A stretch of DNA of 64,000 bases from Pseudomonas jinjuensis. GTDB lineage: Bacteria; Pseudomonadota; Gammaproteobacteria; Pseudomonadales; Pseudomonadaceae. Every line of letters starts with the position of its first letter. The first letter of the stretch is position 1. Both the position numbers and the translations under genes were made by a program. A model generated the notes under the pieces. That model was not told the origin of the DNA and searched no databases. It saw nothing but the letters and a program-made list of their open reading frames with translations. The stretch spans positions 483,604 through 547,603 of the forward strand of contig NZ_FNIJ01000001.1 of NCBI RefSeq assembly GCF_900103845.1. The letters are read 5' to 3'. Below are positions 52,386-61,951 of the stretch, piece after piece.

Positions 52386-54575
52386 GTGTTGAAGAGGATT
52401 CGATTGTCCGGGCTCGCCCCCGGCCTGTCTGCCGCTGTCGCGGCCATCCTGCTGCTGTGGTTCCTGCCGCAGGCGGGGAATGCGGCGCTCTGGGTGGTTG
52501 CCGGACTGATCGCGCTGGGCGCGCTGCGGCCGTCCGTTCGGTCGATGGTCTGGCGCGTCGCCCTTGGCGGCCTGTACGGCGCCTGCCTGGCGCTGGTGCT
52601 GCACCTGCTCGCCGACCACTTCCAGCTGCGCTATGTCTGGCTCTACAGCAGCTCCGCGCTGCCCGCCTACCTGAAGATGTCCAACCTGTGGGGCGGGGAC
52701 GAGGGCACGGTGCTGCTGCTGGCGACCTTCTGCATGGGCATCGCCATCGGCAACGCGCCGCTGCCGGGGTGGGCCGGGCGCGGCATGGCGCTGGTCGCCG
52801 CCTGGTACGCGGCCACCGCCGCCTGGCTCGGACCGTTCGCCGTCACGCCGCCGGAGTGGCTGGCGGCGCAGGCGAGCCAGGGCATGAACGCGCACCTGCA
52901 GACCATCTGGATGGCCTTCCACGCGCCGCTGATCCTCGCCGCCTACGCCTGGGCCATCGCGCCCGCCGGTGCGGCCCTCGCCGCGCTGGACGATGGCAGC
53001 CCGGCCTATGGAACGCTCGCCCCCGGCTACAGCCGGCGCGCCTGGCTGGTGCTCAGCGCGGGTATCGGCGCGGGCATGGCCTGGGCGCTGGAGGACTTCA
53101 CCTTCGGCCAGCTCTGGCACTGGGACCCGGTACAGACCTCCGCTTTCTCCGTCTGGGCGCTGCTCGGCGCGATCCTCCACGGCGCCCGGCGCTGGCGGCC
53201 GACGGGGGCGAACCGGCGGCTGCTGCCGATCCTCAGCCTGCTGGCCGCGGCCTGCGCCTGCGTCGCCATGTCGGTGACCCGCAGCGAGGTGCTGGCCAGC
53301 TCCCATCGCTACATCGGCACCACGTCCTGGATGAGCCACCTGGCCCTGGCCGGCGCGATGCTCGCGCTGCTGCTGTGGTATGCGGCGAGGGCGTTCGCGC
53401 GCCGCACCGCGCCGGTCGCCAAGGCGCGTCGCTCGGTGGCCGAGTGGACCCTCGACCTGGCGATCTGGCTGTTCTGCGGCGCCGCGCTGCTGGCCGTCGG
53501 CGAGCTGCTCAAGGCGCACCTGAGCCAGTGGCTGGGCGCGGAGAAGTCCACCGAACTGAAGCCGTTCTTCGAGACGCTGATGACCTGGGCCAGCGCGCAG
53601 GAACTGGCGGGGCTGCGCAGCGCCTTCGCGCAGTGGGACGTCGACGGCCACGCGCTGGGCAAATGGCTGATGCCGCTGTTCGCGCTGCTCGGGCTGGTCG
53701 GCGGCTATGCCTTCCTGCGCCGCTGCCTGAGGCAGCGCATCGCCGCCGCCGTCACCCTGGCGATGACGCTCTGGGTCGGCTTCACCGCCTGGCGCGGCGG
53801 CTGGCTGACGCCGCGCTACAACGGCGAGGGCATCCTCTCGCAGAGCATCGTCGCCGTGCTGCCCTGGCTGGATGCGGCGCTGCTCGCCGGAGCCTTCCTG
53901 CTCGGCGCCTGTTTCACCTGGGCGGCGCTGGGTGTCTGGCGCAGCCGCCGGCTCGGCGTCCTGCGCCACAGCGGCAGCCTCGCGCTGATCCACGGCGGCG
54001 CGGTGGTCGCGCTGGTGGGCGGGCTGGCCGCCACGGCGCTGAACACCTATCTGCCGATCAACATCCCGCCATCGGCGAGCCCCGAGCAGTGGCACCGGAT
54101 CGGCGGGCACATGCAGGTGCGCGTGCTGCCCGGCGGCAGCGAGGCGGACTTCTCCGGCTACCGCGCCGTCGCCCGGGTGGAGCTGCGCAGCGATGGCGAA
54201 ATCCTCAGCGGCCACGCCCTGTTCCAGGACGCCCGCAAGCTGCCGCCGGCCTACCAGGGGCCGGTCCGCCAGCTCTGCGAGATCCTCGACTACCGCTATG
54301 CGCGCTACACCGGCGACCCGGGCTACGTGCTGCATCCCTTCATCGTCCGCGGCTGGTCCCAGGACCTGCAGATCTGGGTGCCGGCGTCGCCCCGGCTGAT
54401 GAGTTCCAGCGGCGGCGATGCCGAGGTGCACGGCGTCATCGTGGTTCGCCGCTATCCGCTGGTTTCGCTGGTCTGGAGCGGGCTGCTGGCGATGCTCGCC
54501 GGCCTCCTGCTGCTGCCGGGAACGGCCAGCGCGCCCAGGCGCCAGGCAGTCTCCGGCGCTGTGTCTCAGAGTTAG
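52386..54575 (+). CDS. CcmF-like cytochrome c haem lyase paralogue of the amine dehydrogenase cluster
   Basis: Polytopic membrane protein of 729 residues related to CcmF/CycK, which ligates haem to c-type cytochromes in the periplasm. CcmF-like stretches are SSSALPAYLKMSNLWGGDEG near 88-107, a conserved His near 179 in WMAFHAPLILAAYAW, and a WWD-like tryptophan-rich motif FGQLWHWDPVQTSAFSVW near 240-257, where the first Trp pair is Leu-Trp. A C-terminal periplasmic domain precedes a last helix (about 685-715). The start is GTG (52386) or TTG (52389) after GGAGG. It lies 187 bp upstream of qhpA in the same direction. A role in haem loading of QhpA is inferred from this linkage. Confidence 0.82.
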   Translation: MLKRIRLSGLAPGLSAAVAAILLLWFLPQAGNAALWVVAGLIALGALRPSVRSMVWRVALGGLYGACLALVLHLLADHFQLRYVWLYSSSALPAYLKMSNLWGGDEGTVLLLATFCMGIAIGNAPLPGWAGRGMALVAAWYAATAAWLGPFAVTPPEWLAAQASQGMNAHLQTIWMAFHAPLILAAYAWAIAPAGAALAALDDGSPAYGTLAPGYSRRAWLVLSAGIGAGMAWALEDFTFGQLWHWDPVQTSAFSVWALLGAILHGARRWRPTGANRRLLPILSLLAAACACVAMSVTRSEVLASSHRYIGTTSWMSHLALAGAMLALLLWYAARAFARRTAPVAKARRSVAEWTLDLAIWLFCGAALLAVGELLKAHLSQWLGAEKSTELKPFFETLMTWASAQELAGLRSAFAQWDVDGHALGKWLMPLFALLGLVGGYAFLRRCLRQRIAAAVTLAMTLWVGFTAWRGGWLTPRYNGEGILSQSIVAVLPWLDAALLAGAFLLGACFTWAALGVWRSRRLGVLRHSGSLALIHGGAVVALVGGLAATALNTYLPINIPPSASPEQWHRIGGHMQVRVLPGGSEADFSGYRAVARVELRSDGEILSGHALFQDARKLPPAYQGPVRQLCEILDYRYARYTGDPGYVLHPFIVRGWSQDLQIWVPASPRLMSSSGGDAEVHGVIVVRRYPLVSLVWSGLLAMLAGLLLLPGTASAPRRQAVSGAVSQS

Positions 54576-54674
54576 ACAGCTATCGCGAAATTAGACGCCG
54601 GGAGGCGGAGTGCGCTCGTGGAGGAGGGCGCCGAAGCCTGCCGGAATGCGGGTTGTGACGACTTTTCCGGGCTG

Positions 54675-54690
54675 TGGCACACAACCTGCA
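54675..54690 (+). promoter_or_regulatory. Sigma-54 type promoter upstream of qhpA
   Basis: TGGCACACAACCTGCA has the -24 GG and -12 GC at the correct 10-bp spacing, with mismatches to consensus at positions 7 and 12 only. It lies 72 bp before the qhpA start, in the ccmF-like/qhpA gap. Confidence 0.65.
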
Positions 54691-54762
54691 CTACCTTGGA
54701 AGGACGTGCTCCTGCCTGCCGAAAGGCGCGGATTTTAACAACAATACCGTGGAGGCCTGACC

Positions 54763-56340
54763 TTGAAGACGAAACGACTTCGGCATTACCTGAGTGCCGG
54801 TTCCCTGGCCATGATGGCCTGTGCCGCACTGCAGCCGGCACACGCAGCAACGGATGGCCAGGCCATTCTCAACGCCAAGTGCGCGGTTTGCCACACGCCC
54901 GAAGGCGACAATTCCCTCAGCCGCATCAGCCACCAGCGCAAGACCCCCGAGGGCTGGCTGATGAGCGTCGCGCGCATGCAGGTCATGTACGGGCTGAAGA
55001 TCAGCGACGAGGATCGCCGTGCGGTGGTCAAGTTCCTCGCCGACCGCCAGGGCCTGGCGCCGAGCGAGACCGACGGCGTGCGCTACGCGCTGGAGCGCCG
55101 GCTGAATACCGTCGAGGAATTCGATCCCAACTTCGAGCAGATGTGCGCCCGCTGCCACTCCGGCGCGCGGGTCGCCCTGCAGCGCCGTCCGGCGGCGGAA
55201 TGGGAGAAGCTGGTCAACTTCCATCTCGGCCGCTGGCCGTCCCTCGAATACCAGGCGCTGTCCCGCGACCGCGACTGGTTCGAACTGGCGAAGAAGGAAA
55301 TGGTCCCGGAACTGGCCAAGCGCTACCCGCTGGACGCCAAGGCCTGGAGCGACTGGCAGAAGTCCATGCCCAAGGCCGAATCCCTGGCCGGGCAGTGGAG
55401 CTTCGCCGGCCACATGCCGGGCAAGGGTGAACTGGCCGGCAGCATGGAGGTCGCCAGCAGCGGCGGCGACAACTTCAAGGTCACCGTGAAAGGCCAGTAC
55501 GCCGACGGCAGCCCGTTCAACGGCGAAGGCACCGCGGTGCTCTACAGCGGCTACGAATGGCGCGGCAACCTGAAGATCGACGGCGTCGCCATGCGCCAGG
55601 TGTTCGCCGCCGGCAAGGGCGAACTGAAGGGCCGCATGTTCGAGAAGGAGCATGACGAGCGTGGCCTGGACTTCGCCGCCGTGCAGAAGGGCACCGCCCG
55701 CGTCCTGGCGGTGCAGCCGGGCTACCTGAAGGCCGGCGAGGAGGCCGAAGTCAGCGTGATCGGCAGCGGCCTCTCCGGCAAGCCGGAATTCGGCAAGGGC
55801 ATCGAAGTGGTCTCGGTGGTGTCGCAGAGCCCCGAGCGCGTGACCGTCAAGGTCAAGGCGGGCGCCGATGCCGCAGCCGGCGTGCACGAGGTCAGCGTCG
55901 GCTCGCTCAAGGGCGGCTCCCTCGCCGTGTACCGCGACATCGCCGAAGTGAAGGTGGTGCCGGAATTCTCCATCGCCCGCATCGGCGGCAACGGCGGTTC
56001 GACGCCGAAGGTCCAGGGCCGCTTCGACGCCGAGGCCTGGGGCAAGGGCGCCGACGGCCAGCCGTACCGCATCGGCGTATTCCCGGCCAAGTGGTCGGTG
56101 GAAGCCTGGGACGACCGCGCGAAGGAAGACGAGGACGTCAAGTACGCCGGCGTGATGGATTCCGCCACCGGCGTGTTCATGCCCGGCGACGCCGGCCCGA
56201 ACCCGGCGCGCAAGATGATGACCAACAACGCCGGCAACCTGAAGGTGATCGCCGCCGTGGACGCCGGCGGCAAGGCGCTGAAAGGCGAAGGCCACATGAT
56301 CGTCACCGTGCAGCGCTGGAACAACCCGCCGATCCCCTGA
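54763..56340 (+). CDS. qhpA: Quinohemoprotein amine dehydrogenase alpha subunit (dihaem)
   Basis: Periplasmic subunit of the enzyme that oxidises primary amines to aldehydes and passes electrons to a soluble carrier. The 525-residue precursor has a signal peptide cleaved near PAHA-AT (residue 28). It has two c-type haem motifs, CAVCH (40-44) and CARCH (128-132), in the N-terminal cytochrome domain, followed by three beta-rich domains typical of the family. The start is TTG at 54763 with GGAGG 7 bp upstream. It is first in the order qhpA-qhpD-qhpC-qhpB, identical to known clusters (peaA of P. putida). Confidence 0.95.
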   Translation: MKTKRLRHYLSAGSLAMMACAALQPAHAATDGQAILNAKCAVCHTPEGDNSLSRISHQRKTPEGWLMSVARMQVMYGLKISDEDRRAVVKFLADRQGLAPSETDGVRYALERRLNTVEEFDPNFEQMCARCHSGARVALQRRPAAEWEKLVNFHLGRWPSLEYQALSRDRDWFELAKKEMVPELAKRYPLDAKAWSDWQKSMPKAESLAGQWSFAGHMPGKGELAGSMEVASSGGDNFKVTVKGQYADGSPFNGEGTAVLYSGYEWRGNLKIDGVAMRQVFAAGKGELKGRMFEKEHDERGLDFAAVQKGTARVLAVQPGYLKAGEEAEVSVIGSGLSGKPEFGKGIEVVSVVSQSPERVTVKVKAGADAAAGVHEVSVGSLKGGSLAVYRDIAEVKVVPEFSIARIGGNGGSTPKVQGRFDAEAWGKGADGQPYRIGVFPAKWSVEAWDDRAKEDEDVKYAGVMDSATGVFMPGDAGPNPARKMMTNNAGNLKVIAAVDAGGKALKGEGHMIVTVQRWNNPPIP

Positions 56341-56423
56341 TTCTCGGTAGAGAGTCCCGGGAGCGGACAGAACCTCGGGGCCTGCCTCGGCAGGCCAAGC
56401 ACAAGAGTTCACGGGAGGTCGCC

Positions 56424-57854
56424 ATGGGCGCCATCTTGAATCTGGTCGAACGCAACCTGCACGAAGTGCGGGTCGACGCCGACCGCCTGTTGTTCCACAT
56501 CCCCAGTTCGTCGCTGTTCGCCAGCGACGAGCTCACCGGCGGGATCATCGACGCCCTGCGCGGGCATGCCTGCTCGCCGCAGGAGCTGGCGCAGCGCCTC
56601 GACGGGCGTTTCGCCAACGATGAAATCGAAGAAACCCTGCGCGAGCTGATCGCGCTGGAACTGGTCAGCGACGGCTCGCCGCTGACCCCGGAAATCGGTA
56701 TCAAAAAGGTCGATCGCACCGCGCTGAACACCGTGGTGCTGAACGTCAACACCGGCTGCAACCTGAGCTGCACCTACTGCTACAAGGAAGACCTGGACAA
56801 GCCCTCGGCCGGCAAGAAGATGGGCGCCGAGACCGCCGAGGCCTCGGTGGAAATGCTGCTCAAGGAATCGCCGGACGAAAGCCGCTACACCGTGGTGTTC
56901 TTCGGCGGCGAGCCGCTGTCCAACCGCCCGCTGATCGAGCACATGGTCGGCTACTGCGAGCGGCGTTTCGGCGAGCTGGGCAAGCAGGTGGAGTTCGTCA
57001 TGACCACCAACGCCACGCTGCTCACCGAAGAGATCGTCGACTGGCTCAACGCCCATCGCTTCGGCCTGTCCGTCAGCATCGACGGGCCGAAGACCGTGCA
57101 CGACCGCAACCGCATCACCGTGGGCGGGCAGGGCACCTACGACGTGGTGCGGCGCAAGGCCGACATGCTGTTGTCGCGCTACGACAGCCGGCCGGTGGGT
57201 GCGCGGGTGACGCTGACCCGTGGCATCACCGACATCGAGACGATCTGGAACCACCTGTTCAACGAGATGGGCTTCGCCGAAGTCGGTTTCGCCCCGGTCA
57301 CGTCCGGCGACATGGCCGACTACAACCTGACCGGCGAGGAACTGGTGGAAGTCTTCGCCAACATGAAGGCGCTGGGCCGGCGTTATCTCGACGAGGCGCT
57401 GCAGGGCCGCAATATCGGCTTCTCCAACCTGCACCAGCTGATCACCGACATCCACGAAGGGCACAAGAAGGCCCTGCCGTGCGGCGCCGGGCTGAAGATG
57501 CTGGCGGTGGACCACAAGGGCGAGCTGAACCTCTGCCACCGCTTCACCGGCTCCTCGCTGCCGACCTTCGGCAACGTGCACGAGGGGGTGAAGCAGGCCG
57601 AGCTGAACGACTTCCTCTCGCAACGCCTGGATCGCACCGACACCGGCTGCAACAGCTGCCGCATCCGCAACCTCTGCTCGGGCGGCTGCTACCACGAAAG
57701 CTACGCGCGCTACGGCGATCCGGCGCACCCCACCTACCACTACTGCGAACTGATGCGGGACTGGGTCGATTTCGGCATCGAGGTCTACAGCCGGATCATG
57801 ACCAGCAACCCGGGATTCATCGACCGCCATATCACTCCGCGGAAGGCGCACTGA
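56424..57854 (+). CDS. qhpD: Radical SAM maturase of the amine dehydrogenase gamma subunit
   Basis: 476-residue radical SAM/SPASM enzyme that makes the intrapeptide Cys-to-Asp/Glu thioether bonds in QhpC. Residues 1-90 resemble a PqqD-like peptide-recognition domain. The SAM cluster motif is CNLSCTYC (Cys112, 116, 119), followed by [17 protein letters not shown] and [16 protein letters not shown]-terminal auxiliary-cluster cysteines lie in [31 protein letters not shown] and YHYCELM. GGGAGG precedes the ATG. Its 3' end lies 1 bp from qhpC, its substrate gene. Confidence 0.95.
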   Translation: MGAILNLVERNLHEVRVDADRLLFHIPSSSLFASDELTGGIIDALRGHACSPQELAQRLDGRFANDEIEETLRELIALELVSDGSPLTPEIGIKKVDRTALNTVVLNVNTGCNLSCTYCYKEDLDKPSAGKKMGAETAEASVEMLLKESPDESRYTVVFFGGEPLSNRPLIEHMVGYCERRFGELGKQVEFVMTTNATLLTEEIVDWLNAHRFGLSVSIDGPKTVHDRNRITVGGQGTYDVVRRKADMLLSRYDSRPVGARVTLTRGITDIETIWNHLFNEMGFAEVGFAPVTSGDMADYNLTGEELVEVFANMKALGRRYLDEALQGRNIGFSNLHQLITDIHEGHKKALPCGAGLKMLAVDHKGELNLCHRFTGSSLPTFGNVHEGVKQAELNDFLSQRLDRTDTGCNSCRIRNLCSGGCYHESYARYGDPAHPTYHYCELMRDWVDFGIEVYSRIMTSNPGFIDRHITPRKAH

Positions 57855-57855
57855 C

Positions 57856-58179
57856 ATGAAACATCTCAAGGCAATCAACAACAAGGCACAGAAGCTGGAA
57901 CAGGCCGCCGCCGAGGACCGTATCGAGGAAGTGGTGGCGATGAACTCGGTCGCGGGCTGCGCGGCGACCACCGACCCGGGCTGGGAAGTCGACGTGTTCG
58001 GCGGCGTTTCCTCGCTCTGCCAGCCGATGGAGGCGGACCTCTACGGCTGCTCCGACCCCTGCTGGTGGCCGGCCCAGGTGCCGGACATGATGAGCACCTA
58101 CCCCGACTGGAACAAGGACGCCCAGGCCTCCGCGGAGAACTGGCGAAACCTCGGCACCGTATTCCCGGACGACAAATGA
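57856..58179 (+). CDS. qhpC: Quinohemoprotein amine dehydrogenase gamma subunit (CTQ cofactor peptide)
   Basis: 107-residue precursor of the catalytic gamma subunit. A 28-residue leader ([16 protein letters not shown] to EEVVA) serves as the maturase recognition part. The mature 79-residue peptide begins MNSVAGC. In mature numbering all cross-link residues are present: Cys7-Glu16, Cys27-Asp33, Cys41-Asp49, and Cys37-Trp43 for the cysteine tryptophylquinone. The tract [16 protein letters not shown] is intact, so the enzyme should be active. It lies between qhpD and qhpB. Confidence 0.96.
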   Translation: MKHLKAINNKAQKLEQAAAEDRIEEVVAMNSVAGCAATTDPGWEVDVFGGVSSLCQPMEADLYGCSDPCWWPAQVPDMMSTYPDWNKDAQASAENWRNLGTVFPDDK

Positions 58180-58208
58180 GCGGACAGAAGAACAAGAGGA
58201 AAAACTGC

Positions 58209-59321
58209 ATGTCCAGAAAAGCATTCGCCGGCGCAGCCGCACTGCTCGCCGCCTGTTCGCTGAACGCCATGGCCGACACGAACAAGGCGCTCGAGACCGG
58301 CCACGAGTACCTGATCACCACCAACTACCCGAACAACCTGCACGTCATCGACATGCAGACCGACAAGCTCTACAAGACCTGCAGCATTCCCGGCGCCTTC
58401 GGACCGGGCATGACCCAGCTGTCGCCGGATCGCAAGATCGTCTACGTGCTGAGCAACCACTACGCGGACATCTACGGCATCCAGCTGGACGACTGCAAAC
58501 CGGTGTTCCACGCCACCATCGCGCAGAAACCGGGGGAGAACGCCCGCGCCATGTTCTCCATGACCGTCAGCCATGACGGCAAGGAGATCTACGCGGTCGC
58601 CAACCCGACGCTGATCCTCAGCGAGCACTACGAGGTGCAGCAGCCGCGCCTGCAGGTCTATCCGGCCGACGGCGGGATGGACGCCAAGCCGATCCGCACC
58701 TTCCCGGCGCCGCGCCAGCTGACCATCATGCAGAGCGGCGACGACGGCAGCCTCTACGTGGCCGGCCCGGAGATCTACAAGGTCGATCCGCAGAACGGCA
58801 AGTTCGAAGTGCTTGTTCGCAGCCGCACCTGGACCCGGCCGAACTACGCCGCGCCCGACGTGCTCTACGTGTGGAACCAGCAGACCTACCGCCGCGACTT
58901 CTCGCTGCTCTACACCACCGCGAAGTTCAAGGACGAGAGGCAGGACCCGGCGACCGCCGACTACCTGTACGGCTTCTTCAGCGTGAACCTCGCCACCGGC
59001 AAGGCCGAGACCGTGGATTTCGGCCCGCTGACCGAGGTGTACTTCAGCGGCATGCGCTCGCCGAAGGACCCGAACCTGATGTTCGGCGTGCTCAACCGCC
59101 TGGCCAAGTACGACATCAAGGAGCAGAAGCTGATCGAAGCGGCGACGCTGGATCACTCCTACTACTGCATCTCGTTCAACAAGGCCGGCGACAAGATCTA
59201 CCTGACCGGCACGCTGAACGACGTGGCGATCTTCGATGCCGACAGCATGAAGCGCATCGGCGGCCTCAAGCTGCCGGGCGGCGACATGGCGATCACCACC
59301 AGCCAGGCGTTCGTGCGCTGA
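58209..59321 (+). CDS. qhpB: Quinohemoprotein amine dehydrogenase beta subunit
   Basis: Seven-bladed beta-propeller subunit of 370 residues with a signal peptide (KAFAGAAALLAACSLNAMA, then DTNK). Repeated propeller strands are seen, for example YLITTNYPNNLHVIDMQTDK, MTVSHDGKEIYAVANPT and DKIYLTGTLNDVAIFDADSM. The ATG at 58209 has AGAGGA 8 bp upstream and gives a clean signal peptide. An ATG at 58176, overlapping the qhpC stop, would add 11 residues. It is last in the qhp operon. Confidence 0.93.
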   Translation: MSRKAFAGAAALLAACSLNAMADTNKALETGHEYLITTNYPNNLHVIDMQTDKLYKTCSIPGAFGPGMTQLSPDRKIVYVLSNHYADIYGIQLDDCKPVFHATIAQKPGENARAMFSMTVSHDGKEIYAVANPTLILSEHYEVQQPRLQVYPADGGMDAKPIRTFPAPRQLTIMQSGDDGSLYVAGPEIYKVDPQNGKFEVLVRSRTWTRPNYAAPDVLYVWNQQTYRRDFSLLYTTAKFKDERQDPATADYLYGFFSVNLATGKAETVDFGPLTEVYFSGMRSPKDPNLMFGVLNRLAKYDIKEQKLIEAATLDHSYYCISFNKAGDKIYLTGTLNDVAIFDADSMKRIGGLKLPGGDMAITTSQAFVR

Positions 59322-59324
59322 GGG

Positions 59325-59560
59325 TGTTGCAGGGCGGGCGGGTTGCGCCTGCCCTGCAACGGTTACCCTGTAGGAGCCGCTGCGTTGATGGTGGAAAACG
59401 CTTCGCGGTTTCCACCCTACGGTGTCCGACCTGTAGACGCGGTTCGATGGAGTTTCCGGGTAGGGCGTATAACGCGGCAGCGTTATCCGCCATCCCATCG
59501 GCGTTTCATGGTTCCCACGCAGGAGCGTGGGAACGATAAGGGCTCTCCTGCGCAGGGTGG
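59325..59560. repeat. Dispersed repeats after qhpB, including copy 2 of the GGTTCCCACGC palindrome
   Basis: The gap between the qhp operon and rnfD holds a GCAGGGCGGGCGGGTTGCGCC type near 59330, GTAGGAGCCGCTGCGTTGATG near 59370, GTAGGGCGTATAACGCGGCAG near 59461, and the palindrome at 59510-59537. No gene was seen. Confidence 0.7.
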
Positions 59561-59576
59561 CCGTCGCTTTCCACGG

Positions 59577-60554
59577 CTACGGCGCTACGCACGCTCTCGA
59601 TCCCAGGTGTTCGCTTGGCAGGTACCAGGGGCGCTGTATGCGCCGTGCCAACCGGTCGATCTGCGGCACCAGCAGGTTGGCGGCCAGCACGGCGAAGCAG
59701 AGACCATCGGCATAAAGCCCGAATTCGCGAATCAATTCGGTCAGCGCGCCAATGGTCACGCCGAAGAGGATGCGACCGGCGCGTGTATCGGGACTGGTGA
59801 CCGGGTCGGTGGCGATGAAGAAGGCGGTGAAGAGATAGCCACCGAGACTGAGGCTGTACAGGCTTTCCTGCAGGCTATGGCCGGCCGCCATGCACAGCAA
59901 TGCGGTGCTTGCGAGCATCGCCAGCGGAATCTCGATTCGGATCACCCGCAGGACAGCCAGCATCAGGCCGCCGGCGATGTAGCCGTACCCCGACAGATTG
60001 GGGGTGATCAGCGTGAACTGGTCCTGAGCCAGCTGGGTGGCGCCGGCGAACGCATCGAGGTCAAGGCGTGGCGCCAGTTGCAGCTGTTGCAGAAGAACCG
60101 CCTTGACGTCCAGGCCGAGGGTCCAGGGGGCATGGTCCGATGGCGCGGGGTACAACTGCTGGTAGAAGCAGATCGCGATGATCCCCAGGCCGACCATGGC
60201 GGGGTTGAGACGGTTGCGACCAAGGCCTCCGCTGCCGTGCTTGCACAGTGCGAGAGCGGCGAAACTGGCCAGGGCGATCATCCACAGCGGCACCAGCAGC
60301 GGCAATGCCCGGGCCAGGATCAGGCCCAGCACCAGCCAGCTCAGGTCGCTCAGGCCCTCGCGGACATTACGTCCGCGCAGGCGCAGCAGGCCGGCTTCGA
60401 AGCCCAGGGCGAACAGCACGCACCAGAAGGTCTGCAGCCAGACCACGGGGCCGAATTGCCAGGCGTACAGGGCGGTTCCCGGCATGAGGCACAGGCTGAC
60501 CAGCAGCATCACCGTGGGGAGTCGGTGCGGGATGGGACTGCGTATGAGGCTCAT
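59577..60554 (-). CDS. rnfD: RnfD-like flavinylated membrane subunit
   Basis: 325-residue integral-membrane protein of the RnfD/NqrB family with 8-10 hydrophobic segments. DAFAGATQLA near 167-175 fits the flavin-attachment site (consensus D-x-x-S-G-A-T), with Thr173 as the expected FMN-carrying residue, although Ser is replaced by Ala170. The family motif FFIATDPVTSPDTRAGR (about 246-261) is complete. It starts in a 4-bp overlap with the rnfC stop. The other rnf genes are not in this window. The divergent apbE gene provides the enzyme needed for flavinylation. Confidence 0.9.
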   Translation of the reverse strand: MSLIRSPIPHRLPTVMLLVSLCLMPGTALYAWQFGPVVWLQTFWCVLFALGFEAGLLRLRGRNVREGLSDLSWLVLGLILARALPLLVPLWMIALASFAALALCKHGSGGLGRNRLNPAMVGLGIIAICFYQQLYPAPSDHAPWTLGLDVKAVLLQQLQLAPRLDLDAFAGATQLAQDQFTLITPNLSGYGYIAGGLMLAVLRVIRIEIPLAMLASTALLCMAAGHSLQESLYSLSLGGYLFTAFFIATDPVTSPDTRAGRILFGVTIGALTELIREFGLYADGLCFAVLAANLLVPQIDRLARRIQRPWYLPSEHLGSRACVAP

Positions 60555-61951
60555 GCACGTAGCTCCGTCTTGCTCTGGCGGAAGCGTTCCCGCAGCGGGA
60601 TATTGCTCGGACAGGTGCTGCTGCAGCTGCCGCATTCGATACAGGCGTCCAGTCGCAGTTTCTGCAGGCTGGCCTTGTCGTGGCGTTCGGCGGCGGCGTA
60701 GAGATCCAGCGGCCTGAGCGACATCGGGCAGACATCCACGCAGCGCGTGCAGCGGATGCAACTGCCTGCGGGCTGCGCTGCCGGCAGGTAGTTCTCGGCG
60801 CCGAATATCAGGCAGCTGCTGGTCTTGCTGATGACGGCGGTGGGGTCCGGCAGCGACAGTCCCATCATCGGTCCGCCGACCTGGGTCCACTGGCCTTCGG
60901 GGTCCGCGCCGGCAATTTCGCGCAGTGCGCTGACCGGATAGCCCACCGGCACCTCGACATTCCCGGGGCGCTCGCAGGTCCCGGTCAGCGTCAGCACGCG
61001 CGATATCAGCGGTTCGCCGTGGAAGACGGCCTGTCCCAGTGCATGGAGCGTCGCGACATTCAGCGCCAGTACGCCGATATCGGCGGGCAGGGTCCCGGGC
61101 GCCAGGTTGCGGCCACTGAGACTCTTGATCATCAACGGCTGCCCCCCTGCCGGGTAGCGCTCCGGCAGCGGACATATCTCGATACTGGTGCGCGCCTGGC
61201 GAGCGGCGGCACGCAGCGAGGCCATCGCCTCGGGTTTGTTGGTTTCGATGCCGAAGCGGGTCAGCGTGATTCCCATCAGCGTGGCGAGATAGTCGGCGGC
61301 CTCGATCAGCGCCTCGGCACGTTCGCGCATGAGACGGTCATCGCAGGTAAGGAAGGGTTCGCATTCGGCACCGTTGATCAGCAGCAGATCGGGGTCCTGG
61401 GCGCCGGACAGCTTGAGGGCCGTCGGGAAACCCGCGCCGCCAAGGCCGACTATGCCCATCCGCAATGCCCGTTCGACCAGCGCCTCGGGCGTTTCCGGCA
61501 GCTCCGGCGCCGGACGCTCGATCCACTCATCCAGACCGTCTGCGTTGAGGATGACGGCCAAGACCGGCTTGGCCGAGTCGGCCGCGAAGGCGGGGCCAAT
61601 CCGTTCCACGATGCCGGAGGTGCTGGCATGCACCCAGGCGGTGTTGTCATCGCCGATACCGATGACCTCGCCCTTGCGCACATGCTGTCCCGGCTGCACG
61701 CAAGGCTGGGCGCAGCGGCGCCCGCGCTCGAGCGGGATCGCCAGCTGTATGGTTCCGACCGCCACCGGGGCAATCGGATTGGCATTGGATAATTGCTTGT
61801 AGCCCCTGAGCTTGATCCCTCCGCGCCAGCTGCGCTGTGAGGGCGAGGCGATGGCAAGCAGGCGGCGCCAGAAGGGTTTCTGTTGCGGCTGACGCTGGGC
61901 GCGGGCGGGGTTCTGCATGCGCTCGACGCTCTGCAACGAATGGCTAGACAT
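60551..61951 (-). CDS. rnfC: RnfC-like NADH/ferredoxin-interacting Fe-S subunit
   Basis: 466-residue peripheral subunit: an N-terminal barrel-sandwich segment (PGQHVRKGEVIGIGDDNTAW), an NADH/FMN-binding region with MGIVGLGGAGFPTALKL and LLINGAECEPFLTCDDRLM, then two 4Fe-4S motifs, CIRCTRCVDVCP and CIECGSCSSTCP. It lacks the long Ala/Lys-rich tail of many RnfC proteins. The ATG at 61951 is preceded by GGAGG. It forms a two-gene operon with rnfD. Confidence 0.92.
   Translation of the reverse strand: MSSHSLQSVERMQNPARAQRQPQQKPFWRRLLAIASPSQRSWRGGIKLRGYKQLSNANPIAPVAVGTIQLAIPLERGRRCAQPCVQPGQHVRKGEVIGIGDDNTAWVHASTSGIVERIGPAFAADSAKPVLAVILNADGLDEWIERPAPELPETPEALVERALRMGIVGLGGAGFPTALKLSGAQDPDLLLINGAECEPFLTCDDRLMRERAEALIEAADYLATLMGITLTRFGIETNKPEAMASLRAAARQARTSIEICPLPERYPAGGQPLMIKSLSGRNLAPGTLPADIGVLALNVATLHALGQAVFHGEPLISRVLTLTGTCERPGNVEVPVGYPVSALREIAGADPEGQWTQVGGPMMGLSLPDPTAVISKTSSCLIFGAENYLPAAQPAGSCIRCTRCVDVCPMSLRPLDLYAAAERHDKASLQKLRLDACIECGSCSSTCPSNIPLRERFRQSKTELRA

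Noticed and set aside
52098..54431. 777-codon minus-strand frame opposite the ccmF-like gene
   Set aside because: Antisense shadow of a gene with strong CcmF features, with biased composition.
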